This document shows positions 36,904 to 47,160 of a stretch of 64,000 bases of DNA, piece by piece. Position 1 is the stretch's first letter. Each line of letters opens with the position of its first letter. The notes beneath the pieces were generated by a model, which saw nothing but the letters and a program-made list of their open reading frames with translations, did no database searches and was not told where the DNA came from. Source of the stretch: Haemophilus pittmaniae. GTDB lineage: Bacteria; Pseudomonadota; Gammaproteobacteria; Enterobacterales; Pasteurellaceae. A program made the position numbers and the translations under genes. Location of the stretch: the NCBI RefSeq assembly GCF_900186995.1, contig NZ_LT906463.1, positions 1,302,001 to 1,366,000 on the forward strand. The letters run 5' to 3'.

Positions 36904-38409
36904 ATGTCTACTCGTTCAAGTGGTGTTTTAATGCACATAACTTCGCTACCAAATGCATTCGGAATTGGTAGTTTTGGGCAATCGGCTTATGATTTTGTCG
37001 ATTTTTTAGTTGAAACCAAACAAACCTATTGGCAAATTCTTCCACTTACCACCACCAGTTATGGTGATTCGCCTTATCAATCTTTCTCTGCAATTGCAGG
37101 CAATACCCACCTTATTGATTTTGACTTATTAACCCAAATGGGCTTGTTGAAAGAAGCGGATTATGCATCAGTCAATTTTGGTGATGATCCAACTAACGTG
37201 GATTATGAACGCATCTTCTATGCGCGCCGCCCGATTTTAGAAACAGCCGTGAAAAATTTTTTAGCGAATCAAGCATTCCAAGCGGATTTCCAAAATTTTG
37301 AAAAAAACAACCGCTTGTGGTTAGACGATTTTGCTGAGTTTATGGCGATTAAAGAGCATTTCGGTAATCAAGCATTGCAAAAATGGGATGATAAAAAAGT
37401 TGTGGCTCGTGATCCAAGTGCATTGGAAAAATATCGCAGCATGTTGGCGGAGCAAATTCACTACTTTAAAGTGACGCAATATTTCTTCTTCAAACAATGG
37501 ACTGAATTAAAAAATTACGCAAATCAAAAAGGCATTCAGATCATCGGTGATATGCCGATTTACGTGGCTGCAGATAGCGTAGAGGTTTGGACAAAACCAG
37601 AACTCTTCCAATTAGATGAAGAACGTAATCCACTTGTTGTTGCTGGGGTTCCAGCGGATCAATTCAGTGCAACAGGACAACTTTGGGGCAATCCACTTTA
37701 TGCTTGGGAAGAGCATAAAAAACAAGGCTACGCTTGGTGGATTCACCGCATTGAGGAAAGCTTCAAGATTTATGATGTGTTGCGTATCGACCATTTCAAA
37801 GGTTTCTCTGATTATTGGCAGGTAGATGGAAAAGCAGAGGTTGCTAAAGATGGTAGCTGGCAGCCAGGCCCTGGTTATGACTTATTTAAAGCCGTTAAAG
37901 AGCAATTAGGTGATTTACCGATTATTGCCGAAGATTTAGGTAATATTGATGATAAAGCCAGAAAATTGCTTGCAGACTGTAACTATCCTGGCATGAAGAT
38001 TCTGCAGTTTGGTTTTGAAGATGTTAACGGAGAAAGCTTAGATAGCCCGCATTATTGCATCCCGCACTCCATTGTTTATACCGGCACACATGATAATGAT
38101 GTGACCAATGGTTGGTATAACAGCCTGACTGAACAACAACAGCAGTATACCAATGATTATACGCACCGTCGTGAGGATGAATCGATTTGCCAAGCAATGA
38201 TTCGTCAGCTCTTTGCGACGGTCAGCAATACTGCGATTGCAACAATGCAAGATGTTTTAGATTTGCCAGCGAGTTCAAGAATGAATGTTCCTTCAACAAT
38301 TGGTGGAAACTGGCAATGGAGAATGCAGCAATCCGATCTAACTCAAGATAAAAAAGACTTTTTAGCAAAAATGACCATGTTATATCAACGTGCTAATCAG
38401 GAAAAATAA
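36904..38409 (+). CDS. malQ: 4-alpha-glucanotransferase (amylomaltase)
   Basis: 501-residue cytoplasmic GH77 enzyme that disproportionates maltose and maltodextrins, releasing glucose. The family blocks [47 protein letters not shown] with the nucleophile Asp, IAEDLG and GTHDND are all present. The length and the opening match the short Gram-positive type; E. coli MalQ is near 690 residues. The stop overlaps malP by one base. AT-rich with heavy use of A/T-ending codons. Confidence 0.93.
   Translation: MSTRSSGVLMHITSLPNAFGIGSFGQSAYDFVDFLVETKQTYWQILPLTTTSYGDSPYQSFSAIAGNTHLIDFDLLTQMGLLKEADYASVNFGDDPTNVDYERIFYARRPILETAVKNFLANQAFQADFQNFEKNNRLWLDDFAEFMAIKEHFGNQALQKWDDKKVVARDPSALEKYRSMLAEQIHYFKVTQYFFFKQWTELKNYANQKGIQIIGDMPIYVAADSVEVWTKPELFQLDEERNPLVVAGVPADQFSATGQLWGNPLYAWEEHKKQGYAWWIHRIEESFKIYDVLRIDHFKGFSDYWQVDGKAEVAKDGSWQPGPGYDLFKAVKEQLGDLPIIAEDLGNIDDKARKLLADCNYPGMKILQFGFEDVNGESLDSPHYCIPHSIVYTGTHDNDVTNGWYNSLTEQQQQYTNDYTHRREDESICQAMIRQLFATVSNTAIATMQDVLDLPASSRMNVPSTIGGNWQWRMQQSDLTQDKKDFLAKMTMLYQRANQEK
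37310..37318 (-). repeat. Apl-type uptake core in malQ
   Basis: Minus-strand ACAAGCGGT. It shows the operon has been in a Pasteurellaceae background long enough to gain one signal, or by chance. Confidence 0.5.
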
Positions 38410-40676
38410 TGATGAAATTTAGTACATTTGTAAAAAATGAAACTAACAAATCGCTTGAACAATTAAGCGATAAAGAAACTTATATTCAATTATTAAATTA
38501 CGTAAAAACACTCTCGGCAGATAAACCTAAAAACACAGGTAAACGTAAGGTTTATTATATTTCTGCAGAATTCTTAATTGGTAAATTACTTTCTAATAAC
38601 CTGATTAACCTTGGTGTGTATCAAGATATCAAAACAGAATTAGCAAGTTCGGGTAAATCATTAAGTCATATTGAAGATATTGAGCCAGAACCGTCTTTAG
38701 GAAATGGTGGGTTAGGTCGTTTGGCTTCTTGTTTTATTGATTCAATGTCTACGCTTGGCTTAAATGCTGAGGGGGTAGGTTTAAATTATCATTATGGTTT
38801 ATTCAAACAAGTCTTTAAAAAGAATGAACAACATGCTGAACCTAATGATTGGATTGAAGATAATTCTTGGTTAATTCCAACGGATATTAGCTATGAGGTG
38901 CCATTTAAGAAATTTACGTTAACTTCTAAATTAGATCGTATTGATATTCTAGGTTATAAGAAAGACACGAAAAACTATCTCAATTTATTTGATATTAAAT
39001 CAGTAAATTCTAAACTGATTAAAAAGGGTATCGAGTTTGATAAAACTGCGATTGAAGAAAACCTGACTTTATTCCTTTATCCAGATGATTCAGATAAAAA
39101 TGGCGAATTATTGCGTATTTATCAACAATACTTCATGGTATCAAATGCGGCACAATTATTAATTGATGAAGCAATTGCGCGTGGTAGTAATTTACATGAT
39201 TTAGATGATTATGCGTATGTACAGATCAATGATACTCACCCTTCAATGGTGATTCCTGAATTAATTCGTTTATTAACGGAAAAACATCAGATTAAATTTG
39301 CAGAAGCGGTTGAAATTGTACGTAATATGGTGGGTTATACAAACCATACGATTTTGGCTGAAGCGCTAGAAAAATGGCCACTCGATTATCTAGATGAAGT
39401 CGTGCCGCATTTAGTAGTGATCATTAAAAAATTAGATGAATTAGTGCATGCTGAATATCAAGATCCAGCCGTACAAATTATTGATAAACAAAAACGTGTG
39501 CATATGGCGCATATGGACATCCATTTTTCAAATTCAGTGAATGGTGTGGCGGCATTACATACAGAGATTTTGAAAAATTCAGAACTTAAAGCGTTCTATG
39601 CGTTATATCCAGAAAAATTCAATAATAAGACAAACGGCATTACCTTCCGCCGTTGGTTAGAATTTTCTAACCAACCATTAGCCGCTTATATTAAAGAATT
39701 GATTGGTGATGAGTATTTGCATGATGCAACCAAATTAGAAAAATTGTTAGCCTTTAAAGATGATAAAAAAGTTCATCAACAATTAGTGAAAATTAAGTTT
39801 GAAAATAAATTGGCATTAAAAACCTACCTTAAAGAAAATAAAGGTATTGAGTTAGATGAAAATTCAATCATTGATACGCAAATTAAGCGTTTCCATGAAT
39901 ATAAACGCCAACAGATGAATGCGCTTTATGTTATTCACAAATACTTAGAAATTAAAGCAGGTAAATTACCAAAACGTAAAATTACCGTGATTTTCGGCGG
40001 AAAAGCCGCTCCTGCCTATGTGATTGCTCAGGATATTATTCACTTAATTCTTTGTTTATCTGAGTTAATCAATAATGATCCTGAAGTGAACAAGTATTTA
40101 AACGTGCATTTAGTGGAAAACTATAATGTGAGCGTGGCGGAAAAACTGATTCCAGCAACCGATATTTCAGAACAAATTTCACTTGCCTCTAAAGAAGCTT
40201 CCGGTACAGGTAATATGAAGTTTATGCTGAATGGAGCATTAACTTTAGGCACAATGGATGGCGCCAATGTTGAAATTGCAGAATTAGCCGGCGCTGAAAA
40301 TATCTATACATTCGGTAAAGACTCAGAAAGCATTATTAAACTTTATGAGACATCAGGTTATGTTTCAAAAGAGTATTATGAAAACGACAAAGATATTAAA
40401 AGAGCGGTTGATTTTATTCTGAATCCAGCCATGGTGAAATTAGGCAATAAAACACGCTTAGAACGTCTTTATAACGAATTATTGAATAAAGACTGGTTTA
40501 TGACGTTGATTGACTTTAATGCTTATGTCGAAGCGAAAGAACAAATCTTAGCCGATTATGAAGATCAAGATAGTTGGAATGAGAAAGTGGTGCACAATAT
40601 CGCAAAAGCGGGCTTCTTCTCATCAGATCGCACTATTGCTCAATATAATGCAGACATTTGGCATTGTGAGGGCTAA
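38409..40676 (+). CDS. malP: Maltodextrin/glycogen phosphorylase, Gram-positive MalP type
   Basis: 755-residue GT35 phosphorylase releasing glucose 1-phosphate from alpha-glucans. PLP is bound at the lysine of [37 protein letters not shown] appears here as [20 protein letters not shown]. Gram-negative MalP/GlgP are about 800-815 residues. The shorter length and stretches such as [23 protein letters not shown] and [20 protein letters not shown] are what I recall from streptococcal MalP. Coupled to malQ by a one-base overlap. Together they turn maltose and maltodextrins into glucose and glucose 1-phosphate. Confidence 0.93.
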   Translation: MMKFSTFVKNETNKSLEQLSDKETYIQLLNYVKTLSADKPKNTGKRKVYYISAEFLIGKLLSNNLINLGVYQDIKTELASSGKSLSHIEDIEPEPSLGNGGLGRLASCFIDSMSTLGLNAEGVGLNYHYGLFKQVFKKNEQHAEPNDWIEDNSWLIPTDISYEVPFKKFTLTSKLDRIDILGYKKDTKNYLNLFDIKSVNSKLIKKGIEFDKTAIEENLTLFLYPDDSDKNGELLRIYQQYFMVSNAAQLLIDEAIARGSNLHDLDDYAYVQINDTHPSMVIPELIRLLTEKHQIKFAEAVEIVRNMVGYTNHTILAEALEKWPLDYLDEVVPHLVVIIKKLDELVHAEYQDPAVQIIDKQKRVHMAHMDIHFSNSVNGVAALHTEILKNSELKAFYALYPEKFNNKTNGITFRRWLEFSNQPLAAYIKELIGDEYLHDATKLEKLLAFKDDKKVHQQLVKIKFENKLALKTYLKENKGIELDENSIIDTQIKRFHEYKRQQMNALYVIHKYLEIKAGKLPKRKITVIFGGKAAPAYVIAQDIIHLILCLSELINNDPEVNKYLNVHLVENYNVSVAEKLIPATDISEQISLASKEASGTGNMKFMLNGALTLGTMDGANVEIAELAGAENIYTFGKDSESIIKLYETSGYVSKEYYENDKDIKRAVDFILNPAMVKLGNKTRLERLYNELLNKDWFMTLIDFNAYVEAKEQILADYEDQDSWNEKVVHNIAKAGFFSSDRTIAQYNADIWHCEG

Positions 40677-40685
40677 GGGGAAGCC

Positions 40686-41477
40686 ATGAAACTACTTACC
40701 CTGAATGTACACGCTTGGTTAGAGGCTAACCAAGCGGAAAAAATAGAGATTCTTGCGGAGACTATTATCGAAAAGGGCTATGACATCATTGCCTTACAAG
40801 AGGTTAATCAATTGATGTCTGCTACTGCTATTTCGCCAACATTAAAGCAAGATAACTATGGTGTCATTCTGTTAAATAAAATCAATCAACGTGTCGCACA
40901 AAAATACTCGCTTTTTTGGAGCAATTCACATATTGGTTACGATAAATATGATGAAGGCATTGCATTTTTAACGCGTTTGCCTGTTTATGATGTTGATGCG
41001 TTTTATTGTAGCCAACACCAACGTCTTGACTCGATTCTTTCACGTAAAATCATTGGTTTGACGGTAGAGTATCAAGGACAGTTAATTGAATGTTATTCTT
41101 GCCATATCAATTTGCCAAATTGTGATGGGGAAAACCAACTCGATAATGTTCATTATATTGTAGAGCGAAGTCAAAGTGCGAATCTTAAAATCTTAATGGG
41201 CGATTTCAATACTGATGCAATAAGCGACCAACAAGCTTACCAACAAATTAAATCCTTAGGCTTATTCGATACGTTTGAAATGGCAGAGCAGAAGGATAGT
41301 GGCATCACCGTGGAGAAAGCAATTGACGGCTGGAAAGGCCATAGTCAAGAAAAGCGATTAGATTATATTTTTTTAAACCAAGCAAAAAGGGTTTTATCCA
41401 GTCAGGTTATTTTTAATGGGAAAAATAAACCGATTGTTTCCGACCATTTTGGCGTAGAAGTAGATCTCATCTTGTAG
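40686..41477 (+). CDS. mapP: Endonuclease/exonuclease/phosphatase-fold protein, probable maltose 6'-phosphate phosphatase
   Basis: 263 residues of the EEP fold. N7 lies in LTLNVHAW and E39 in ALQEVNQ. GDFNTD carries the catalytic Asp/Asn, and the terminal SDHFG gives the catalytic histidine. It is not a typical nuclease: it lacks DNA-binding extensions and sits between malP and a PTS gene. Enterococcus faecalis MapP, a phosphatase acting on maltose 6'-phosphate, is encoded beside its maltose PTS gene malT, and I believe it belongs to this fold. The same job here would connect PTS import to MalQ/MalP. Substrate is inferred from context. GGGGAAG ribosome site; 9 bp after malP. Confidence 0.75.
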   Translation: MKLLTLNVHAWLEANQAEKIEILAETIIEKGYDIIALQEVNQLMSATAISPTLKQDNYGVILLNKINQRVAQKYSLFWSNSHIGYDKYDEGIAFLTRLPVYDVDAFYCSQHQRLDSILSRKIIGLTVEYQGQLIECYSCHINLPNCDGENQLDNVHYIVERSQSANLKILMGDFNTDAISDQQAYQQIKSLGLFDTFEMAEQKDSGITVEKAIDGWKGHSQEKRLDYIFLNQAKRVLSSQVIFNGKNKPIVSDHFGVEVDLIL

Positions 41478-41487
41478 GAGGATTGAT

Positions 41488-43152
41488 ATGAAAAAACTAC
41501 TCAGTTTTGAGTTTTGGCAAAAATTCGGTAAATGCCTAATGGTTGTGATTGCCGTAATGCCAGCTGCGGGTTTAATGGTGAGTATTGGTAACTCACTGCC
41601 TTTGATTAGCGATGCGGAATGGCTAGCGCGTGTTGGAAACATTATCGCCCAAATTGGTTGGGGGATTATCGGTAATCTCCATCTATTATTTGCTTTAGCG
41701 ATTGGTGGTAGTTGGGCAAATGAACGTGCAGGTGGTGCATTTGCCGCAGGCTTGGCTTTCATTTTAATTAATTTAATCACCGGTAACTTTTTCGGTGTGA
41801 AGCTTGAAATGCTAGCCGATCCAAATGCTCACGTAAGTACCGTATTTGCCGGTGAAATTCCCGTTGCACATTACTTTGTGAATGTACTTGGACAACCTGC
41901 GTTAAATATGGGGGTATTCGTCGGTATTATCGCCGGTTTTGTTGGTGCGACAACCTTCAATAGTTACTACAATTTCCGTAAATTACCTGAAGTACTCACT
42001 TTCTTTAATGGTAAACGTTTTGTTCCTTTCGTTGTCATTTATCGTTCTGTATTGGTCGCTATCGTTTTATCGCTATTCTGGCCTTTAGTTCAAACAGGCA
42101 TTAACCACTTTGGTCAATGGATTGCCAACTCTCAAAACTCAGCGCCAATTCTAGCGCCATTTATTTATGGTACCTTAGAGCGTCTATTACTTCCGTTTGG
42201 TTTACACCACATGTTGACTATCCCAATGAACTACACTTCATTAGGCGGTACTTATGAGTTCTTAACCGGTGCACAACAAGGTAAACAAGTCTTTGGTCAA
42301 GATCCACTTTGGCTTGCCTGGGTGACTGACTTAATCAACTTAAAAGATGCAGGTAATTTAACCCAATATAACGACCTTCTTTCAACAGTGACACCAGCTC
42401 GCTTCAAAGTAGGACAAATGATTGGTTCAACTGGTATCTTAATGGGCTTGACACTCGCGATGTATATCAACGTAGATGAAGACAAGAAAAAACTTTATAA
42501 AGGTATTTTCCTTTCATCTGCACTTGCCGTGTTCTTAACAGGCGTAACAGAGCCAATCGAATACATGTTTATGTTTGTCGCATTACCGCTTTATATTGTT
42601 TATGCCTTAGTACAAGGTTGTGCTTTCGCAATGGCAGATATCGTGGACTTACGTGTGCATTCATTCGGTAACATTGAATTCTTAACACGTACACCAATGG
42701 CGATTAAGGCCGGTATTGGTATGGATGTGATCAACTTTATTTGGGTATCTATCCTGTTTGCAGTTGCCATGTTCTTTATTGCAAACTTTATGATTAAGAA
42801 ATTTAATCTTGCAACAGCAGGACGTAATGGTAACTATGATGCGAAAGGTTCAGATGAAACTTCTCGCGATGAACCAAAAGTTGCGAATGCTAGCACGCAA
42901 GTTATTCAAATCATCAACTTACTTGGTGGGCGTAATAACATTGCAGATGTTGATGCTTGTATGACACGTTTACGTATCACCGTACATAATCCAGAGTTAG
43001 TGGGTGATGAAGCAAGCTGGAAACAAGCGGGCGCAATGGGCTTTATTGTGAAAGGCTCTGGTATCCAAGCGATTTATGGACCAAAAGCAGATGTCTTAAA
43101 ATCAGATATTCAAGACGTGCTTTCATCTGGCGTTGAAATTCCTAAAATGTAA
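41488..43152 (+). CDS. PTS IICB permease, maltose/glucose family
   Basis: 554 residues. The membrane IIC domain (1 to about 440) belongs to the glucose-maltose family, with AVMPAAGLMVSIGNSLP, LPFGLHHMLTIPM and GVTEPIEYMF. A linker leads to the IIB domain with the phosphorylated Cys491 in VDACMTRLR. There is no IIA domain, so the host IIA-Glc (crr) would have to donate phosphate. With MapP, MalP and MalQ in the same operon, maltose is the likeliest substrate, delivered as maltose 6'-phosphate. E. coli MalX is a paralogue of unclear role. Last gene of the operon. Confidence 0.88.
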   Translation: MKKLLSFEFWQKFGKCLMVVIAVMPAAGLMVSIGNSLPLISDAEWLARVGNIIAQIGWGIIGNLHLLFALAIGGSWANERAGGAFAAGLAFILINLITGNFFGVKLEMLADPNAHVSTVFAGEIPVAHYFVNVLGQPALNMGVFVGIIAGFVGATTFNSYYNFRKLPEVLTFFNGKRFVPFVVIYRSVLVAIVLSLFWPLVQTGINHFGQWIANSQNSAPILAPFIYGTLERLLLPFGLHHMLTIPMNYTSLGGTYEFLTGAQQGKQVFGQDPLWLAWVTDLINLKDAGNLTQYNDLLSTVTPARFKVGQMIGSTGILMGLTLAMYINVDEDKKKLYKGIFLSSALAVFLTGVTEPIEYMFMFVALPLYIVYALVQGCAFAMADIVDLRVHSFGNIEFLTRTPMAIKAGIGMDVINFIWVSILFAVAMFFIANFMIKKFNLATAGRNGNYDAKGSDETSRDEPKVANASTQVIQIINLLGGRNNIADVDACMTRLRITVHNPELVGDEASWKQAGAMGFIVKGSGIQAIYGPKADVLKSDIQDVLSSGVEIPKM

Positions 43153-43173
43153 TTCTGCCTAAATGTTAATTTT

Positions 43174-43197
43174 ATCCCCGCTCTTTAAGGCGGGGAT
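43174..43197 (+). repeat. Stem-loop after the maltose operon
   Basis: ATCCCCGC / GCGGGGAT with an eight-base loop and no T tract. It may be a weak terminator or an mRNA-stabilising hairpin. Confidence 0.5.
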
Positions 43198-43307
43198 ATC
43201 ATATCAATACCTCATCTCGATATTGTTCATCTTCACTCTATCCCAAGAATCCTTTTATTTGATATTATCAACGTACAAAATGTTGTCACAACTTCGGCGC
43301 TATAAAA

Positions 43308-43338
43308 AAATACCGCCCGTTGTGCAACAGCGGTATTT
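43308..43338 (-). terminator. Terminator of rnb
   Basis: On the minus strand AATACCGC...GCGGTATT forms a stem followed by TTTTTTTA, about 25 bp after the rnb stop. Confidence 0.75.
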
Positions 43339-43362
43339 ATAGTATTAGAAGAGAAGTAGTTA

Positions 43363-45342
43363 TTAAATGATTAACTGACCGATAATACTGCGAGTTTCTT
43401 CTCGTACTTCAGTAAGTTTCACTTTCACCAAATCGCCGATTTTGTAACGGCGTTCCCCTTGAATATACAGTGCCAATTCATCAGCATTCACTTGCATTTC
43501 ATCTTTATTTGGATGCAATGTGGAGGCTGGTACGAACAGGGATGCGCCATTTTCCAACAGTTCCAAGCGTAATCCACCACGGCTTACATCGCGTACTTCA
43601 GCAGTAAATTCAGCACCTTCGGCCACTTTATCCGCCAAATAACGACAATATAACCAATCGGCGATATCCCGTTCGACTAAACGATTTTGACGACGGGCTT
43701 CTTGTAAGCGCGCAAGAACTTCATCTTGTGGCTTTTCACAAGCTTGCTGTGTGAGCACTGCTTTGATTAAGCGATGGTTCACCATATCGGAATATTTACG
43801 GATAGGCGATGTCCATGTCGCATAACCTTCTAATCCAAGCCCAAAATGTGGAGCGAGTTCGGATTTAAACTCCGCAAAGGTTAAATAACGACGTAAACGG
43901 AATTCTAAATAATCACCTTCAATCGGTTCAATATCATGACGCATTTGGCAATAACCTTTTAAGGTTGCCAAATTTTCCACCGAATAACGTTCAGTAAGTT
44001 CAGCTTGATTTTCTTCATTGGCTAAATTTGCCATTAAGAAATTATGCGCATTTTCTAAGAATTTCTTATCAAAACCTGCGTGTGTATTAAAAATCCCTGT
44101 TTTGGCATGCTCAGCTAAGAATTGTGCAGCACAGATATTGGCAATAATCATGGATTCTTCCACGATTTGATTTGCAATACGACGATATTCCGCTTTAATT
44201 TCTTTCACTTTGCCATTTTCTGCGAGAATAAAGGAGTAATCTGGTTTCTCTTTAAATAACAATGAATGGGTTTTACGCCATTGAATACGCGCTAGAGTAA
44301 ATTGATGTAACCAATCAATTTGCTGGGCAATTTCAGGTGTTTCCGGTTGCCATGCATCCGGTACTTGTTCTAAATAATCTGAAATCTTGTTATAGGCTAA
44401 TTTTGCTTTAGATTGCACATAAGCGGACACAAAATGCGGTTTAGCCGTGATGTTACCTTCAAGATCCGTTTCAATGTAACACACTAACGCAGGACGAGTT
44501 TCATTTGCCATTAATGAACATAATTCATCAGATAATTCACGTGGCAACATTGGGATGTTGAAGCCTGGCAAATAATTGGTGAAACAACGCTGTTTCGCAT
44601 CTTTTTCAATTTGTGAATCTAATGCAATGTAAGCTGTGGGATCCGCAATGGCAACGACTAACCGCCAGCCGGTTTGTGTACCATTTTGCTCGATAGGTTC
44701 GATGTAAAGGGCATCGTCCATATCCAGTGTGCTTTCAGAGTCAATAGTGACAAAATGAAGTGCGGTCAGATCTTCACGTGTTTGTTGATCTAACATCTCA
44801 TAGCTTTCTGCACCTTGCACAGGATGACGAGATTGTTCATGGCGTGCCAGCGTGACCCACCAGGGGGCTAATTCATCGTCAGCACGGCAGATAAATTGAT
44901 TGATGGTGGCATAGAAAAAGCGATCATCGCGTAATGGGTGGGTTTTTAAATTTGCTACAACCCAATCACCCTCTTGTAATTCTTCTTTTACAGATTTAGC
45001 TTGTTGTGCACCAATGGGTTGGTTGATATTTGGATGATCAACTAATACCTGCAGTTTGTTGTCTTTGTTAAAGCGCACTTTAGCGATAAAGCGTGTCAGC
45101 ATCGGCTCAATTAACTCATACGGCTCAGCTTGTTCTTTATCGCCTTGTTTTTCAATGGTGGCTTTAATTTTGTCGCCATGCATAACCTTTTTCATGGCCG
45201 GAGGAGCTAAAAAGTAGCTTTTCTTATCGCACTCTAAAAAGCCGTAGGCTTTGTCGGTGCCTTTTACCACGCCTTCAACGTGTTCTTTACTGTCATGAAT
45301 TTGTTGTTTGAGTTGCGCGAGTAGTGGATTGTCTTGGAACAT
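43363..45342 (-). CDS. rnb: Exoribonuclease II
   Basis: 659-residue 3'-5' hydrolytic exoribonuclease with N-terminal cold-shock domains. The catalytic RNB domain carries acidic residues in DSESTLDMDDALYIEP, and a C-terminal S1 domain ends the protein. It degrades unstructured mRNA tails. ATG at 45342. It is followed on the same strand by no further gene: the maltose operon converges on it. fabI lies 68 bp upstream with a terminator between, as I recall for H. influenzae. One Hin-type uptake core sits at 44758. Confidence 0.95.
   Translation of the reverse strand: MFQDNPLLAQLKQQIHDSKEHVEGVVKGTDKAYGFLECDKKSYFLAPPAMKKVMHGDKIKATIEKQGDKEQAEPYELIEPMLTRFIAKVRFNKDNKLQVLVDHPNINQPIGAQQAKSVKEELQEGDWVVANLKTHPLRDDRFFYATINQFICRADDELAPWWVTLARHEQSRHPVQGAESYEMLDQQTREDLTALHFVTIDSESTLDMDDALYIEPIEQNGTQTGWRLVVAIADPTAYIALDSQIEKDAKQRCFTNYLPGFNIPMLPRELSDELCSLMANETRPALVCYIETDLEGNITAKPHFVSAYVQSKAKLAYNKISDYLEQVPDAWQPETPEIAQQIDWLHQFTLARIQWRKTHSLLFKEKPDYSFILAENGKVKEIKAEYRRIANQIVEESMIIANICAAQFLAEHAKTGIFNTHAGFDKKFLENAHNFLMANLANEENQAELTERYSVENLATLKGYCQMRHDIEPIEGDYLEFRLRRYLTFAEFKSELAPHFGLGLEGYATWTSPIRKYSDMVNHRLIKAVLTQQACEKPQDEVLARLQEARRQNRLVERDIADWLYCRYLADKVAEGAEFTAEVRDVSRGGLRLELLENGASLFVPASTLHPNKDEMQVNADELALYIQGERRYKIGDLVKVKLTEVREETRSIIGQLII
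44758..44766 (+). repeat. Hin-type uptake signal in rnb
   Basis: Exact AAGTGCGGT followed by CAGAT. Confidence 0.8.
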
Positions 45343-45367
45343 AGTGATATTTCAAAAAAAGAGAAAA

Positions 45368-45391
45368 GGCAGACTGAAAAGTCTGCCTAAA
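45368..45391 (-). terminator. Terminator of fabI
   Basis: GGCAGACT / AGTCTGCC stem with a four-base loop; minus-strand tail TTTTC. Confidence 0.75.
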
Positions 45392-45410
45392 AATAGTTTG
45401 TGCAAGGAAA

Positions 45411-46199
45411 TTATTCTTCGCCTAATTCGCCCATTGCAGTGATGCTGAAGCCGGCATCGACGTGAACGATTTCACCGGTAATGCCGGATGCTAAATCAGA
45501 GCATAAGAATGCAGCGGAGTTGCCCACATCTTCGATAGTGACAGTGCGGCGTAATGCTGCGGTTTTCTCGAATGCAGAAAGCATTTTCTTGAAGTTTTTA
45601 ATACCTGATGCCGCTAAAGTACGGATTGGACCTGCAGAGATCGCATTTACACGAATACCTTCTTTACCTAAATCGGCTGCCATTACGCGAGTTGCCGCTT
45701 CAAGAGATGCTTTCGCTAAACACATGACGTTGTAGTTAGGAATTGCGCGTTCTGCACCTAAGTAAGAAAGAGTTAATAACGCGGCATTTGGATTTAAGTA
45801 AGGGCGTGCTGCTTGTGCCATTGCAACGAAGCTGAATGCACTGATGTCGTGAGCAATACGGTAGCCTTCACGAGTTGCTGCATTTACGTAATCACCATCT
45901 AATTGATCGCCTGGTGCAAATGCGATTGCATGCACGAAACCATCAAATTTTTCCCAACGTTTGCTTAATTCTGCAAAGCAGTTCTGGATGCTTTCATCAG
46001 TAGCCACATCTAAAGGAAGTACGATGTCAGAACCAAATTCTTTTGCAAATTCTTCTACACGTGGTTGTAATTTATCGTTTAAATAAGTGAAAGCAAGTTC
46101 AGCGCCTTGTTCTTTCATTGCTTTTGCAATCCCGTAAGCGATAGAACGATTGCTTGCAAGACCTGTTACTAAAATACGTTTACCAGTTAAGAAACCCAT
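45411..46199 (-). CDS. fabI: Enoyl-ACP reductase (NADH)
   Basis: 262-residue SDR enzyme for the last step of each fatty-acid elongation cycle. The active residues fall at the E. coli positions: Y146 (LSYLGAE), Y156 and K163 in the Y-x6-K arrangement NYNVMCLAK. The opening [20 protein letters not shown] is the cofactor site. It has a near-consensus promoter with a palindrome between -35 and -10 (separate entry). Confidence 0.96.
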   Translation of the reverse strand: MGFLTGKRILVTGLASNRSIAYGIAKAMKEQGAELAFTYLNDKLQPRVEEFAKEFGSDIVLPLDVATDESIQNCFAELSKRWEKFDGFVHAIAFAPGDQLDGDYVNAATREGYRIAHDISAFSFVAMAQAARPYLNPNAALLTLSYLGAERAIPNYNVMCLAKASLEAATRVMAADLGKEGIRVNAISAGPIRTLAASGIKNFKKMLSAFEKTAALRRTVTIEDVGNSAAFLCSDLASGITGEIVHVDAGFSITAMGELGEE

Positions 46200-46234
46200 A
46201 ATTTTTCCTGTGTTGGAGTTAAAAAATTCGCGCT

Positions 46235-46263
46235 AGTATAGCGGAAATTCCGTTTAATGACAA
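46235..46263 (-). promoter_or_regulatory. fabI promoter with embedded palindrome
   Basis: On the minus strand TTGTCA, a 17-bp spacer and TATACT. Inside the spacer CGGAA-T-TTCCG is a perfect palindrome (46242-46252), well placed for a repressor of fatty-acid synthesis. Confidence 0.65.
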
Positions 46264-46279
46264 AGCGGAGGAGGCTTAT

Positions 46280-47038
46280 TTAAGCCGGATTATCAATATC
46301 TTTAAATTCTACATTCAAGCCATATTCAGCAGCTAACCATTCACCTAATGCTTTAATCCCATAGCGTTCTGTTGCATGGTGGCCTGCCGCAAAGAAATGA
46401 ATGCCTTGTTCGCGAGCAGAATGAATGGTTTTCTCTGAGACCTCACCAGTGATAAACGCATCACAACCTTGTAAGGCGGCTAAATCAATATAGCTTTGTC
46501 CTCCACCGGTACAAATGCCAATTTTACGGATTAAGTTAGGTCCGTTGTCGATACAAATTAATGGCTTGCGTTGAAGTACTTGTTCAATACGTCTAGCAAA
46601 TTCTTCAGCTGTAACAGGTTCTTTTAAGGTGCCCCAGACTGGAATGCTGATTGCATTATTTTCTAAGGGTTGAAGATTTTCGATATCTAATAATTGAGCA
46701 AGCTTCGCGTTGTTGCCTAAGTCAGGATGAACATCTAAAGGTAAATGGTAGCCGTATAAATTAATGTCATTTATAAGCAAGGTTTTGATGCGTTTTCCTT
46801 TCATACCGCGAATGCAAGGATCTTCATTTTTCCAAAGATAGCCATGATGGACAAGCACAGCATCAGCTTGTTGTGAAACCGCATAATCAAGCAAAGCTTG
46901 GCTTGCTGTGACGCCAGTAATGATTTTTTTGATCTCCGCTTTGCCTTCTACTTGCAAGCCGTTAGGCGCGTAATCATTAATTTTATTTGTACTAAGTTTT
47001 TCGTTTAGTAGACGTTCAAGTTCTAGATTGTTCATCAT
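46280..47038 (-). CDS. NIF3-family metal-binding protein (YbgI-like)
   Basis: 252 residues. The family metal site is visible in ADAVLVHHGYLW, HLPLDVHP and, near the end, SEKTIHSAREQGIHFFAAGHHATERYG. Reported roles of NIF3 proteins include GTP cyclohydrolase type 1-like activity and metal-ion insertion; neither is certain. Two ATG codons are adjacent at the start. The fabI promoter region lies 80 bp downstream, and the candidate sRNA terminator lies 43 bp upstream. Confidence 0.88.
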   Translation of the reverse strand: MMNNLELERLLNEKLSTNKINDYAPNGLQVEGKAEIKKIITGVTASQALLDYAVSQQADAVLVHHGYLWKNEDPCIRGMKGKRIKTLLINDINLYGYHLPLDVHPDLGNNAKLAQLLDIENLQPLENNAISIPVWGTLKEPVTAEEFARRIEQVLQRKPLICIDNGPNLIRKIGICTGGGQSYIDLAALQGCDAFITGEVSEKTIHSAREQGIHFFAAGHHATERYGIKALGEWLAAEYGLNVEFKDIDNPA

Positions 47039-47080
47039 TTTTAAGAAAAAAAGAAAAGGGTGAGTTATGGTAAGAGATTT

Positions 47081-47160
47081 AAAAAAAAATGGCTAGTGCC
47101 AAAGGAGTGGGGGTGCACTAGCCATAATGTGTTTGATGAACACAAGTACTATCTAAAACG
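47081..47160 (-). ncRNA. Candidate small RNA (about 80 nt) with C-rich anti-Shine-Dalgarno loop
   Basis: On the minus strand a good promoter (TTGATC at 47194-47189, 16-bp spacer, TATAAT at 47172-47167) predicts a start near 47160. A small hairpin GTGTT-CATCA-AACAC follows. Then comes an 11-bp perfect terminator stem ATGGCTAGTGC/GCACTAGCCAT (47125-47115 with 47099-47089) and nine T. The terminator loop reads ACCCCCACTCCTTTG, complementary to Shine-Dalgarno sequences (AAAGGAG). There is no open frame of note. This is the anatomy of an Hfq-type trans-acting sRNA. The alternative is a promoter-terminator relic downstream of queE. Confidence 0.65.
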
